A DNA stretch of 6,033 bases from the NCBI GenBank assembly GCA_002351795.1, contig DEHG01000100.1, positions 11,044 to 17,076 on the forward strand, read 5' to 3'. The position numbers and the translations under genes were made by a program. Positions 1 to 4,787 of the stretch are shown here, one piece after another (positions within the stretch are counted from its first letter, which is position 1; the number at the start of each line of letters is the position of its first letter). This DNA is from Ruminococcaceae bacterium UBA2806 (GTDB lineage: Bacteria; Bacillota; Clostridia; Oscillospirales; Acutalibacteraceae). The notes below the pieces were generated by a model. It was not told where the DNA came from and searched no databases. It worked only from the letters and a program-made list of their open reading frames with translations.

Positions 1-36
1 GTACAATGTTCAATGTACAATGCATTAATGTACAAT
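1..36. repeat. Short direct repeats of GTACAATG/AATGTACAAT
   Basis: The 10-mer AATGTACAAT occurs at 12-21 and 27-36, and the related 8-mer GTACAATG occurs at 1-8. AATGTACAAT contains the palindromic core TGTACA. The tract probably continues leftward beyond the window. Low-complexity intergenic repeats of this kind are common in Firmicutes genomes, and nothing indicates coding or a known regulator site. Confidence 0.5.
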
Positions 37-228
37 TTGTTACTATGTTTTTGCTCTATTACTGCTTTCTTCGGAATCACAAGAATAAGCCGGTAAAAGA
101 ACATTCGTAAACTAAAAAAGAGTGACAGTCGTGACCCTCATATATAAAAGTCTCTATTATACGCTTTTACTCTTGTCTTTTTATCATCGGTCATTTCATT
201 TGGGCAAAGTCCCACGAATCCTCACTTT

Positions 229-261
229 CCTTTTCACTCGTTGACTGCTTGAAAGGTTTTT
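229..261 (+). terminator. Weak hairpin plus T-run, possible terminator for a plus-strand transcript
   Basis: CCTTTTCA (229-236) can pair with TGAAAGG (250-256) with one bulged T and a 13-nt loop, and is followed directly by TTTTT (257-261). The outer tetramers CCTC (220-223) and GAGG (264-267) can close a longer stem. The shape suits a rho-independent terminator for transcription entering from the left. The stem is AT-rich and bulged, so strength is doubtful. Read on the minus strand there is no following T-run, so it does not clearly terminate the CPBP gene. Confidence 0.25.
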
Positions 262-271
262 CAGAGGTTCC

Positions 272-1141
272 CTACAGTTTTATAATGATAATAGAAAGAA
301 GATAGACGGGAACAAGCGCAGCGCCTGCCGCAGAACTAAAAGTATCTGATAAACTGTATGGCGGGGGAGATAAGCGTTTTATCTTTTTTACCGCAAACGG
401 CAGCAATAGCAATGTAAAAACTATGCTAACCGTTCCTGTGGCATAGAAAAAAACGGACTGGAACTGGGCGGATATCAGTTCTGCGGACGCCGCAGCAGTA
501 AGCGTCAATAGATTATTTGCAAGATGGACTGCAATACAGCATAAAAGGCTGCCTGTGCGTATCCTTATGTATCCTATCACTATTCCTGCTAAAAAGGCAA
601 AAAGCATATTAATATTGCCGTTGTGTATAGATGCAAAAAGCAGAGATGAAAATATCACCGCAAACCATTCGCCGCAGTTTTTTATTCCTGCAAGAATACA
701 TTCTCTGAACAGCATTTCCTCCATTACAGCAGGAAGAATCCCTGCAAATAAAAACATCAATATCCATTGAAGCATATCATAGCCGGAACTGCTGTCGGAT
801 AAGATATCGCCTTTCAGGAATGATGTAAGAAAGTTTAGCGACATACAGATGAATATTCCGCTTGCTATGAAAAAAGCTTTGTCTGACTTACTGCAAGTAT
901 CGTTACAGCGCAGATCTGCAAAGGCTTTGTCTTTTTTAACCAGAGCCTTGTTTATAAGCAGAGGGACGGACATTGAAAGCAAGGTCGATATCCCCATTCT
1001 CAGGGGCGGGATCACCGTTATCCTTTTTCCGATATAATAAAAGCCGAGACTGCATAATAATGAAACAATAACAGATACCGCTGCAAGGAAAACAGCGGTA
1101 TTTATTCTTTTGCGAAAATCGTATTTTTCTTTTGCTGTCAT
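272..1141 (-). CDS. CPBP family intramembrane glutamic-type protease
   Basis: The 289-residue polytopic membrane protein carries the CPBP (CAAX protease and bacteriocin-processing, Abi/Rce1-like) signature. The catalytic motif EExxxR is present as E141-E142-M-L-F-R146 in AVMEEMLFRE. The second motif FxxxH is in LLFASIH (H173). The third, HxxxN, is H206-LAN-N210 in AVHLANN. Roughly eight or nine hydrophobic segments are visible (about 15-36, 48-66, 88-108, 123-140, 157-172, 177-215, 228-250, 271-287). The family comprises intramembrane proteases linked in different bacteria to prenylated-protein processing, bacteriocin self-immunity or protein secretion; the substrate cannot be told here. The ATG start is supported by GAAGGA (1148-1153) six bases upstream, inside the end of the preceding gene. 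ATGA overlap with that gene implies co-transcription and translational coupling. All key residues are intact, so it is probably active. Confidence 0.9.
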   Translation of the reverse strand: MTAKEKYDFRKRINTAVFLAAVSVIVSLLCSLGFYYIGKRITVIPPLRMGISTLLSMSVPLLINKALVKKDKAFADLRCNDTCSKSDKAFFIASGIFICMSLNFLTSFLKGDILSDSSSGYDMLQWILMFLFAGILPAVMEEMLFRECILAGIKNCGEWFAVIFSSLLFASIHNGNINMLFAFLAGIVIGYIRIRTGSLLCCIAVHLANNLLTLTAAASAELISAQFQSVFFYATGTVSIVFTLLLLPFAVKKIKRLSPPPYSLSDTFSSAAGAALVPVYLLSIIIIKL

Positions 1142-1153
1142 ATCTGATCCTTC
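1138..1153 (-). promoter_or_regulatory. ATGA stop/start overlap with internal ribosome binding site
   Basis: On the minus strand the TGA of the PLP lyase (1140-1138) overlaps the ATG of the CPBP gene (1141-1139) as ATGA. GAAGGA at 1153-1148 gives a Shine-Dalgarno at six-base spacing. This decides the CPBP start and points to termination-reinitiation coupling. Confidence 0.85.
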
Positions 1154-2394
1154 ATTTTTTCCGCAGCAAGCATTATTGCAGTTTTTCCGGAATGGAAATT
1201 AAGACTTCCCTGCATCCATACTGCATATGGTTCTCTCAGCGGCGCATCTGCTGAAAGTTCGATAGATGATCCGAGTGTAAAAGCGCCCGCAGCCATAATT
1301 ACCTTGCTGTCATAACCAGGCATATCCCACGGTTCGGGTGTGACATATGAATCGATCGGTGACGCTGCCTGTATGCCCTGACAGAAGGAAACAAGTCTTT
1401 TCTCGTTTTCAAGGAGAATAGCCTGTATGATATCTCCTCTTTCCTCATCAAAGGACGGTGTTACTTTAAATCCGAGAAGCTCAAAAAGCGCTGCCGCAAA
1501 GACTGCTGTTTTCAGTGCCTCGCCTGTTACATGTGGCGCATTGAATGTACCCATAAAAAGCTCTCTGTTCTGACCGAGGGTACAGCCTATTTCCTTTCCG
1601 GTTCCGGGGGTAGTCAGACGGTAGGAGCAGGCTTCAACAAGGTCATGGCGGCCTGCAATGTATCCGCCTGTCGGGGCAATGCCGCCGCCGGGATTTTTGA
1701 TAAGCGAGCCTGCCATCAGGTCGCAGAATTCACCGGGAGCTGTCATTTCAACATATTCGCCGTAGCAGTTGTCAAGCATTACAATGCAGTCAGGCGCAAT
1801 GCTTTTTGCAAGCTCATATATTTTTTTGATGTCTTTATTAAGGAGTGTAGGGCGAAGGCTGTATCCCCGTGAACGCTGGATATATACCATTTTGGTATCG
1901 GGATGCACATTGTTTTTTATGCCCTCATAATCCACCGTACCGTCCGGAAGAAGGTCTACCTGTTCATAGTTAATGCCGAATTCACGCAGAGAGCCGCAGG
2001 AGTCTCCGCCTATGCCGATAACGCCCTGTAAAGTGTCGTATGGTATGCCCGTAACGCTTACCATTGTATCTCCGGGGCGCAGGACTCCGAAAAGCGCAAC
2101 CGTAAGAGTATGAGTTCCGCTTGCAAAATTATGTCTTACAAGGGCATCCTCCGTTTCCAGTACCTCGGCATAAATGCTGTCAAGAACATCACGTCCCCTG
2201 TCGCCGTAGCCATAGCCTGTTGACGCAGTAAAACAGCTTTCACTGACCTTTGCATTCTGGAAGGCTTTGAGCATTTTCAGCTGCTGATATTCTGTGATAC
2301 GGTCGATTGAATCAAGGTGAGGACGTGCCTTTTCCATAGCCTTTTCGCTGAGTTGAAGTATTTCATCCGAAATGTCAAAAAAATTATTATTCAT
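1138..2394 (-). CDS. Methionine gamma-lyase family protein (YnbB / 'aluminium resistance' type PLP enzyme)
   Basis: The 418-residue fold-type I PLP enzyme has the typical length and layout of the Met_gamma_lyase family (Pfam PF06838, including Bacillus YnbB). ASGTHT (91-96) is the phosphate-binding glycine/threonine turn. D208 in VMLDNCYGE is the expected pyridine-nitrogen Asp. K233 in SLIKNPGGG is the expected Schiff-base lysine, followed by GGGIAPTGGYIAG (236-248). R174-S-R-GYS and the C-terminal part (about 290-418) match the small domain. The family is related to Cys/Met-metabolism lyases, but true substrates are poorly established. The 'aluminium resistance' label comes from a homologue and should not be taken as the function. 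It is the first gene of a minus-strand operon with the CPBP protease, which it overlaps by 4 bp. The nearest AGGA (2407-2410) lies 12 nt from the ATG, a little far. Its promoter is at 2451-2479. Confidence 0.92.
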   Translation of the reverse strand: MNNNFFDISDEILQLSEKAMEKARPHLDSIDRITEYQQLKMLKAFQNAKVSESCFTASTGYGYGDRGRDVLDSIYAEVLETEDALVRHNFASGTHTLTVALFGVLRPGDTMVSVTGIPYDTLQGVIGIGGDSCGSLREFGINYEQVDLLPDGTVDYEGIKNNVHPDTKMVYIQRSRGYSLRPTLLNKDIKKIYELAKSIAPDCIVMLDNCYGEYVEMTAPGEFCDLMAGSLIKNPGGGIAPTGGYIAGRHDLVEACSYRLTTPGTGKEIGCTLGQNRELFMGTFNAPHVTGEALKTAVFAAALFELLGFKVTPSFDEERGDIIQAILLENEKRLVSFCQGIQAASPIDSYVTPEPWDMPGYDSKVIMAAGAFTLGSSIELSADAPLREPYAVWMQGSLNFHSGKTAIMLAAEKMKDQI

Positions 2395-2450
2395 TTAAAC
2401 TTTCTTTCCTTTCATTTCCTGCATTTAAATAATATCGTTTTACTTTTCAC

Positions 2451-2479
2451 ATTATACCCTATTTAACTATATAATGCAA
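2451..2479 (-). promoter_or_regulatory. Sigma-70/sigma-A promoter of the PLP lyase-CPBP operon
   Basis: On the minus strand TTGCAT (2479-2474) is followed by a 17-bp spacer and a perfect TATAAT (2456-2451). The predicted transcription start is near 2444, giving a leader of about 50 nt before the ATG at 2394. Spacing is optimal and the -35 box matches TTGACA in four of six positions. Confidence 0.8.
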
Positions 2480-2516
2480 CCTGCTCTGTTGTGACGAATA
2501 TACCGATAGTCAGTAA

Positions 2517-2695
2517 ATACCTGAATCCGTGAAAGTCCAAAGTATAGTTATTTAGGGAGCGCAGGCTATGCGCCAAGATTTTTTACGGGATGCTAATACA
2601 AATTGCACCTGTTGGGTGATATTATTTTTTCAAAAAACGTCATTCTGATGCGATATAAATGCATATTTAAAATCGAATTACACAGATTCAGGTAT
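2517..2695. repeat. Inverted-repeat-bounded element, MITE-like
   Basis: TACCTGAATCCGTG (2518-2531) and CACAGATTCAGGTA (2681-2694) are inverted copies matching at 13 of 14 positions, and one further A/T pair extends the match outward (2517/2695). They enclose DNA without an open reading frame. If the terminal TA is read as target duplication, the element is about 173 bp, starts CCTGAATC and ends GATTCAGG. This is the architecture of non-autonomous IS630/mariner-type elements, which insert at TA. The interior contains GCGCA-GGCTA-TGCGC (2559-2573) followed by T6, and CACC-TGTTG-GGTG followed by a T-rich run. A structured RNA closed by a terminal stem is the main alternative. The family is not recognised by name. 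Confidence 0.55.
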
Positions 2696-2698
2696 ATA

Positions 2699-2722
2699 GC
2701 TTTTAAGTTTTTGCTTTTAAGC
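2699..2722. repeat. Tandem-like direct repeat GCTTTTAAG
   Basis: GCTTTTAAG occurs at 2699-2707 and again at 2713-2721, 14 bases start to start, just right of the inverted-repeat element and upstream of the rsmD promoter. The second copy forms the palindrome GCTTTTAAGC. It could be a binding site or simple AT-rich chance; nothing else supports a regulator. Confidence 0.3.
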
Positions 2723-2783
2723 ATTATCATATAGGCAAAATGTAGAAATATTATTTGATTTTAAAAGAATTCAAAAAATAGTA

Positions 2784-2812
2784 TTGACATTTATTGCTTT
2801 TTTTTAGATAAT
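2784..2812 (+). promoter_or_regulatory. Sigma-70/sigma-A promoter of the rsmD-coaD operon
   Basis: A perfect TTGACA (2784-2789) is followed by a 17-bp spacer and GATAAT (2807-2812), five of six matches to TATAAT. A-rich DNA just upstream (2770-2780) could act as an UP-like element. The predicted start is near 2819, giving a leader of about 115 nt. Confidence 0.85.
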
Positions 2813-2818
2813 TAAAGT

Positions 2819-2933
2819 AAGTGTTTTACTGTTAGTTATCAGCAGTAAAAGCGTTTTAGTATTAATATGCCGGTTCCTGTTTTTATCTGAAAACTAAGCT
2901 GATCCGGCGGATAATAAAAAGGAAAAGTGAAAA
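2819..2933 (+). promoter_or_regulatory. Structured 5' leader of rsmD
   Basis: Two hairpins can be drawn. The first is TTTTACTG (2824-2831) with CAGTAAAA (2843-2850), eight pairs with an 11-nt loop TTAGTTATCAG. The 3' arm could instead pair within TAAAAGCGTTTTA (2846-2858). The second has outer stem GCCGG (2869-2873) with CCGGC (2904-2908) and inner stem GTTTT (2879-2883) with AAAAC (2890-2894). The Shine-Dalgarno AAGGA (2919-2923) lies 10 nt before the ATG and outside both. No known riboswitch class is recognised. A leader this long before a housekeeping methyltransferase gene suggests possible regulation, but the structures are only hand-drawn. Confidence 0.4.
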
Positions 2934-3467
2934 ATGAGGGTTATTACAGGCTCGGCAAGAGGAAGAAAGCTGCAGTCGCCGCAGGGAAATGATGTAAGAC
3001 CTACAACTGATACGGTAAAGGAATCGGTTTTCAGTATTATCCAGTTTGAGGTGGAAGGCTGCCGGTTTCTGGATGCGTTTGCCGGTTCAGGTCAGATGGG
3101 ACTTGAGGCGCTGAGCAGAGGGGCTGAAAAGGCTTTTTTTATTGATAACAGCCGCCGTTCTATGAGTGTGATAAAAAAGAATATCGAGCTATGTTCCTTT
3201 TCAGGAGACAGGGCTGTTACTGTGCAAAGGGATACTATAAGCTTTTTATCATCAACAAATGAGAGGTTTGATATCATCTTTCTCGATCCGCCTTATGGTA
3301 CGGGTCTTTTGCAGAAGGCAATGGAGCTTTGTGCAGGGATCACTGATAGGTATATGATCTGTGAGCATCCTACTGATGAAAGACTGCCCGAAAAGGTCGG
3401 CGGGCTTTCCTTGAAAAAGAATTATAAATACGGCAGCATTACTGTCAGCATCTATACTGTGCAGTGA
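2934..3467 (+). CDS. rsmD: 16S rRNA (guanine(966)-N(2))-methyltransferase RsmD
   Basis: The 177-residue Rossmann-fold SAM-dependent methyltransferase is of the usual size for RsmD. It modifies G966 of 16S rRNA in the small-subunit head during ribosome assembly in the cytosol. The N-terminus carries the family block MRVITGSARGRKL and RPTTDTVKESVFSII (22-36). SAM motif I is DAFAGSGQMGLE (47-58). D71 in FFIDNS is the expected ribose-binding acidic residue. DPPY (118-121) is the catalytic motif of amino-group N-methyltransferases. The ATG has AAGGA at 10-nt spacing. It leads a plus-strand operon with coaD (33-bp gap), an arrangement seen in many Firmicutes. Expression is expected from the promoter at 2784-2812 through a long leader. 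No defects were seen. Confidence 0.96.
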   Translation: MRVITGSARGRKLQSPQGNDVRPTTDTVKESVFSIIQFEVEGCRFLDAFAGSGQMGLEALSRGAEKAFFIDNSRRSMSVIKKNIELCSFSGDRAVTVQRDTISFLSSTNERFDIIFLDPPYGTGLLQKAMELCAGITDRYMICEHPTDERLPEKVGGLSLKKNYKYGSITVSIYTVQ

Positions 3468-3500
3468 TCTGTAAAACGGAAAGAAAAAGGATGTGTATTA

Positions 3501-3986
3501 ATGAAGGTAGCAATATGTCCGGGAAGCTTTGATCCCGTTACGCATGGTCATATAGATATCATTAAAAGGGCGGCAAGTATTTTTGATAAGGTGATCGTCG
3601 GCGTTCTGGTAAATGTAAATAAAAAGCCGTGGTTTACAATTGATGAAAGAACGGATCTGCTGAGAAAAACTGTGGGTGATATACCTAATGTTGAGGTCAT
3701 CGGATTTGACGGTCTTCTTGTTGATTTCGCTGCGGAGCATAATGCAAATGTGATCGTCAAGGGTCTGAGGGCTGTATCCGATTTTGAATATGAATTTCAG
3801 ATGGCGCTGACTAACAGCAAGCTCAATGATAAGATCGAAACTGTATTTCTTACTACAAGCTCCGAAAATCTGTATCTCAGCTCAAGCATAGTAAAGCAGG
3901 TCGGGCTTTTAGGTGGAGATATTTCTCCGTTTGTTCCCGAATGTGTACACGATGAGATACTATCAAGGATCAATAAAATGAAATAG
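3501..3986 (+). CDS. coaD: Pantetheine-phosphate adenylyltransferase CoaD (PPAT)
   Basis: The 161-residue cytosolic enzyme transfers AMP from ATP to 4'-phosphopantetheine to make dephospho-CoA, the penultimate step of CoA synthesis. The length is typical. The nucleotidyltransferase signature is complete: CPGSFDPVTHGH (6-17) with the TxGH motif T14-H15-G16-H17; the basic substrate-binding K41-K42 in NKKPWF; KGLRAVSDFEYEFQMA (87-102) with R90; and YLSSSIVK (125-132), the ISSS-type ATP-binding loop. The ATG at 3501 has AAAGGA about 9 nt upstream. An ATG at 3491 is out of frame. The spacing of 33 bp from rsmD and the absence of a terminator between them indicate one transcript. A 136-bp gap with no convincing terminator follows. 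Confidence 0.97.
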   Translation: MKVAICPGSFDPVTHGHIDIIKRAASIFDKVIVGVLVNVNKKPWFTIDERTDLLRKTVGDIPNVEVIGFDGLLVDFAAEHNANVIVKGLRAVSDFEYEFQMALTNSKLNDKIETVFLTTSSENLYLSSSIVKQVGLLGGDISPFVPECVHDEILSRINKMK

Positions 3987-4032
3987 TTATCGTAGACGGC
4001 ATTAATAAAGCTGCTTTGTCATACTGAGTGTA

Positions 4033-4113
4033 AGTTAAGTTTTTTTATCGGAATGGCATCAGTAAAAATTTCTGTCGCTGATTATAATAGCTGAAAACTT
4101 AATTATAAAGGAG
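4033..4113 (+). promoter_or_regulatory. Foldable leader and possible -10 box before the coiled-coil gene
   Basis: AGTTAAGTTTT (4033-4043) can pair with AAAACTTAATT (4094-4104), eleven pairs including one G-U. An inner stem ATCAG (4058-4062) with CTGAT (4078-4082) lies within. A perfect TATAAT sits at 4083-4088 but no -35 resembling TTGACA is found at 16-18 bp, so promoter status is uncertain. The Shine-Dalgarno GGAG (4110-4113) lies just after the outer stem. Confidence 0.35.
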
Positions 4114-4122
4114 AAGTTGAAT

Positions 4123-4689
4123 ATGAAAATCGAAGTGCTTATTGATGAACTCCAGGAAATAATAGATGAGGCGTTCACTCTTCCGCTAAGCGGAGGAAAA
4201 ACTGTTGTCAATACCGAAAGGATAAGAGAGATAATCGACGATATGAGATCGAATCTTCCTATCGAACTGAAACAGGCAAAGAGCATTGCGGCTGACCGTA
4301 CCAATATTATCAACAAATCCAAGTCAGAAGCAGAGAATATCGTTCAGGAGGCAGAGGACAGATCAAAGACTATGATCCAGCAGGCTGAAGAAAAAGCAAA
4401 CAATACTATAAAGCAGGCTGAGGAAAAGGCAAATGAAATGGTACAGCAGAGCGAGATCGTTCTCAGGGCGCAGAGCAAGGCAAATGATATCATTGCACAG
4501 GCTGATAAGCAGGCTTCCGAGATAAAGGGCGCTGCAAATGTTTATATTGACGGCTTAATGAAAAAGGCTGACGAGGATCTGTCCAATAACCTTGCTCAGC
4601 TTAAAAAGACAAGAGAAAGCCTGAAAAATTATCAGATGTCCGGAGGCAGCAAGCGTCCGTCCGCAAGACAGAAAAAGAATACACAGTGA
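4123..4689 (+). CDS. Hendecad-repeat coiled-coil protein ('ATPase-like' family adjacent to coaD)
   Basis: The 188-residue soluble protein has no signal peptide or membrane segment. The N-terminal block (1-50), with VLIDELQEIIDEA, PLSGGKTVV and IREIIDDMRSNLP, resembles the short conserved head of a Clostridia protein often found beside coaD and loosely annotated 'ATPase' or ATP-synthase-like. No Walker motifs are visible, so that name is doubtful. Residues 62-166 form an almost uninterrupted 11-residue repeat: units start at 62, 73, 84 and 95, a 6-residue break falls at 106-111, then units start at 112, 123, 134, 145 and 156. This pattern suits a right-handed or straight coiled coil. The tail (about 174-188, GGSKRPSARQKKNTQ) is basic and probably disordered. 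The start is set at ATG 4123: GGAG (4110-4113) is nine bases away, whereas an in-frame TTG at 4117 would leave only three. A structural or scaffold role is an inference. Confidence 0.8.
   Translation: MKIEVLIDELQEIIDEAFTLPLSGGKTVVNTERIREIIDDMRSNLPIELKQAKSIAADRTNIINKSKSEAENIVQEAEDRSKTMIQQAEEKANNTIKQAEEKANEMVQQSEIVLRAQSKANDIIAQADKQASEIKGAANVYIDGLMKKADEDLSNNLAQLKKTRESLKNYQMSGGSKRPSARQKKNTQ
4339..4437 (+). repeat. 33-bp coding repeats (hendecad units) in the coiled-coil gene
   Basis: Three successive 33-bp units (4339-4371, 4372-4404, 4405-4437) encode IVQEAEDRSKT, MIQQAEEKANN and TIKQAEEKANE. By hand count the second and third units agree at 24 of 33 bases and the first and second at 22 of 33. 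The shared peptide QAEEKAN and the nucleotide similarity suggest unit duplication, although selection on the coiled coil would also produce similarity. Confidence 0.6.
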
Positions 4690-4703
4690 TCAGTTTTTAG
4701 CTT

Positions 4704-4779
4704 TTAGTTATTAGCGTATAATAAATATAGCGGAGAAAGAGTTCCCCTGATAACTGCCCGCTGACAACTAATAAGGGTG
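4704..4779 (+). promoter_or_regulatory. Inverted-repeat leader with -10 box and Shine-Dalgarno, upstream of the transglutaminase gene
   Basis: TTAGTTATTAGC (4704-4715) can pair with GCTGACAACTAA (4760-4771), eleven of twelve positions including one G-U. The Shine-Dalgarno AAGGG (4773-4777) begins two bases after the stem and lies 10 nt before the ATG at 4788. Competing pairs exist: AGCGG (4729-4733) with CCGCT (4758-4762), and CCCT (4745-4748) with AGGG (4774-4777), the latter covering the Shine-Dalgarno. TATAAT at 4717-4722 is a perfect -10, with TTTTTA (4694-4699) as a poor -35 at 17 bp. A transcript starting near 4729 would lack the left arm; readthrough from upstream would contain it. Confidence 0.4.
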
Positions 4780-4787
4780 AATTATTT

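Larger units (their letters stand above)
1..271. other. Intergenic region downstream of the CPBP protease gene
   Basis: No convincing gene lies here. The left edge carries short direct repeats. The plus strand is pyrimidine-rich between about 150 and 250. The minus strand holds an 18-codon reading frame (138-194) and a frame open from 137 to the window edge, both too weak to call. A minus-strand TATAAT (+ strand 154-159) lies inside the small frame but has no recognisable -35 box. A hairpin followed by T5 on the plus strand (229-261) is listed separately. Expected contents are the 3' end of the minus-strand operon and the 3' flank of whatever lies left of the window. Confidence 0.5.
2395..2933. 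other. 539-bp divergent intergenic region
   Basis: This AT-rich region separates the minus-strand PLP-lyase operon from the plus-strand rsmD operon. In order it contains the leader and promoter of the minus-strand operon (2395-2479), a TA-flanked inverted-repeat element (2517-2695), a short direct repeat GCTTTTAAG (2699-2707 and 2713-2721), an AT-rich stretch just upstream of the rsmD promoter, that promoter (2784-2812), and a structured leader (2819-2933). No reading frame with a credible ribosome binding site was found in it. Confidence 0.7.

Noticed and set aside
121..135. GTGAC-AGTC-GTGAC as a hairpin or operator
   Set aside because: The two GTGAC copies are direct, not inverted, and no stem of useful length forms. 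One short direct repeat is not enough to call a site.
1..137. Minus-strand frame open to the left window edge
   Set aside because: The open stretch is short, follows an in-frame TGA, has no ribosome binding site, and its end is made of the AATGTACAAT repeats.
154..159. Minus-strand TATAAT as a promoter
   Set aside because: There is no acceptable -35 hexamer at 16-18 bp and no supported gene downstream within the window.
138..194. Minus-strand 18-codon frame MTDDKKTRVKAYNRDFYI
   Set aside because: The composition looks coding-like, but there is no clear ribosome binding site at proper spacing and it is very short. It could be a gene remnant but cannot be supported from this sequence alone.
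555..1037. Plus-strand open frames antisense to the CPBP gene
   Set aside because: They lie opposite a well-supported membrane protease gene with intact motifs, and encode no recognisable protein.
1531..1872. Plus-strand 113-codon frame antisense to the PLP lyase
   Set aside because: It is a shadow of the conserved PLP enzyme, covering its lysine region on the other strand, with no family resemblance.
2559..2584. GCGCA-GGCTA-TGCGC hairpin followed by T6 as a terminator
   Set aside because: The stem is only five pairs, the T-run starts five bases later, and no plus-strand gene lies upstream that would need it. It is better treated as interior structure of the inverted-repeat element.
3498..3760. 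Minus-strand frames opposite coaD
   Set aside because: They overlap the highly conserved coaD gene and show no motifs or ribosome binding sites of note.
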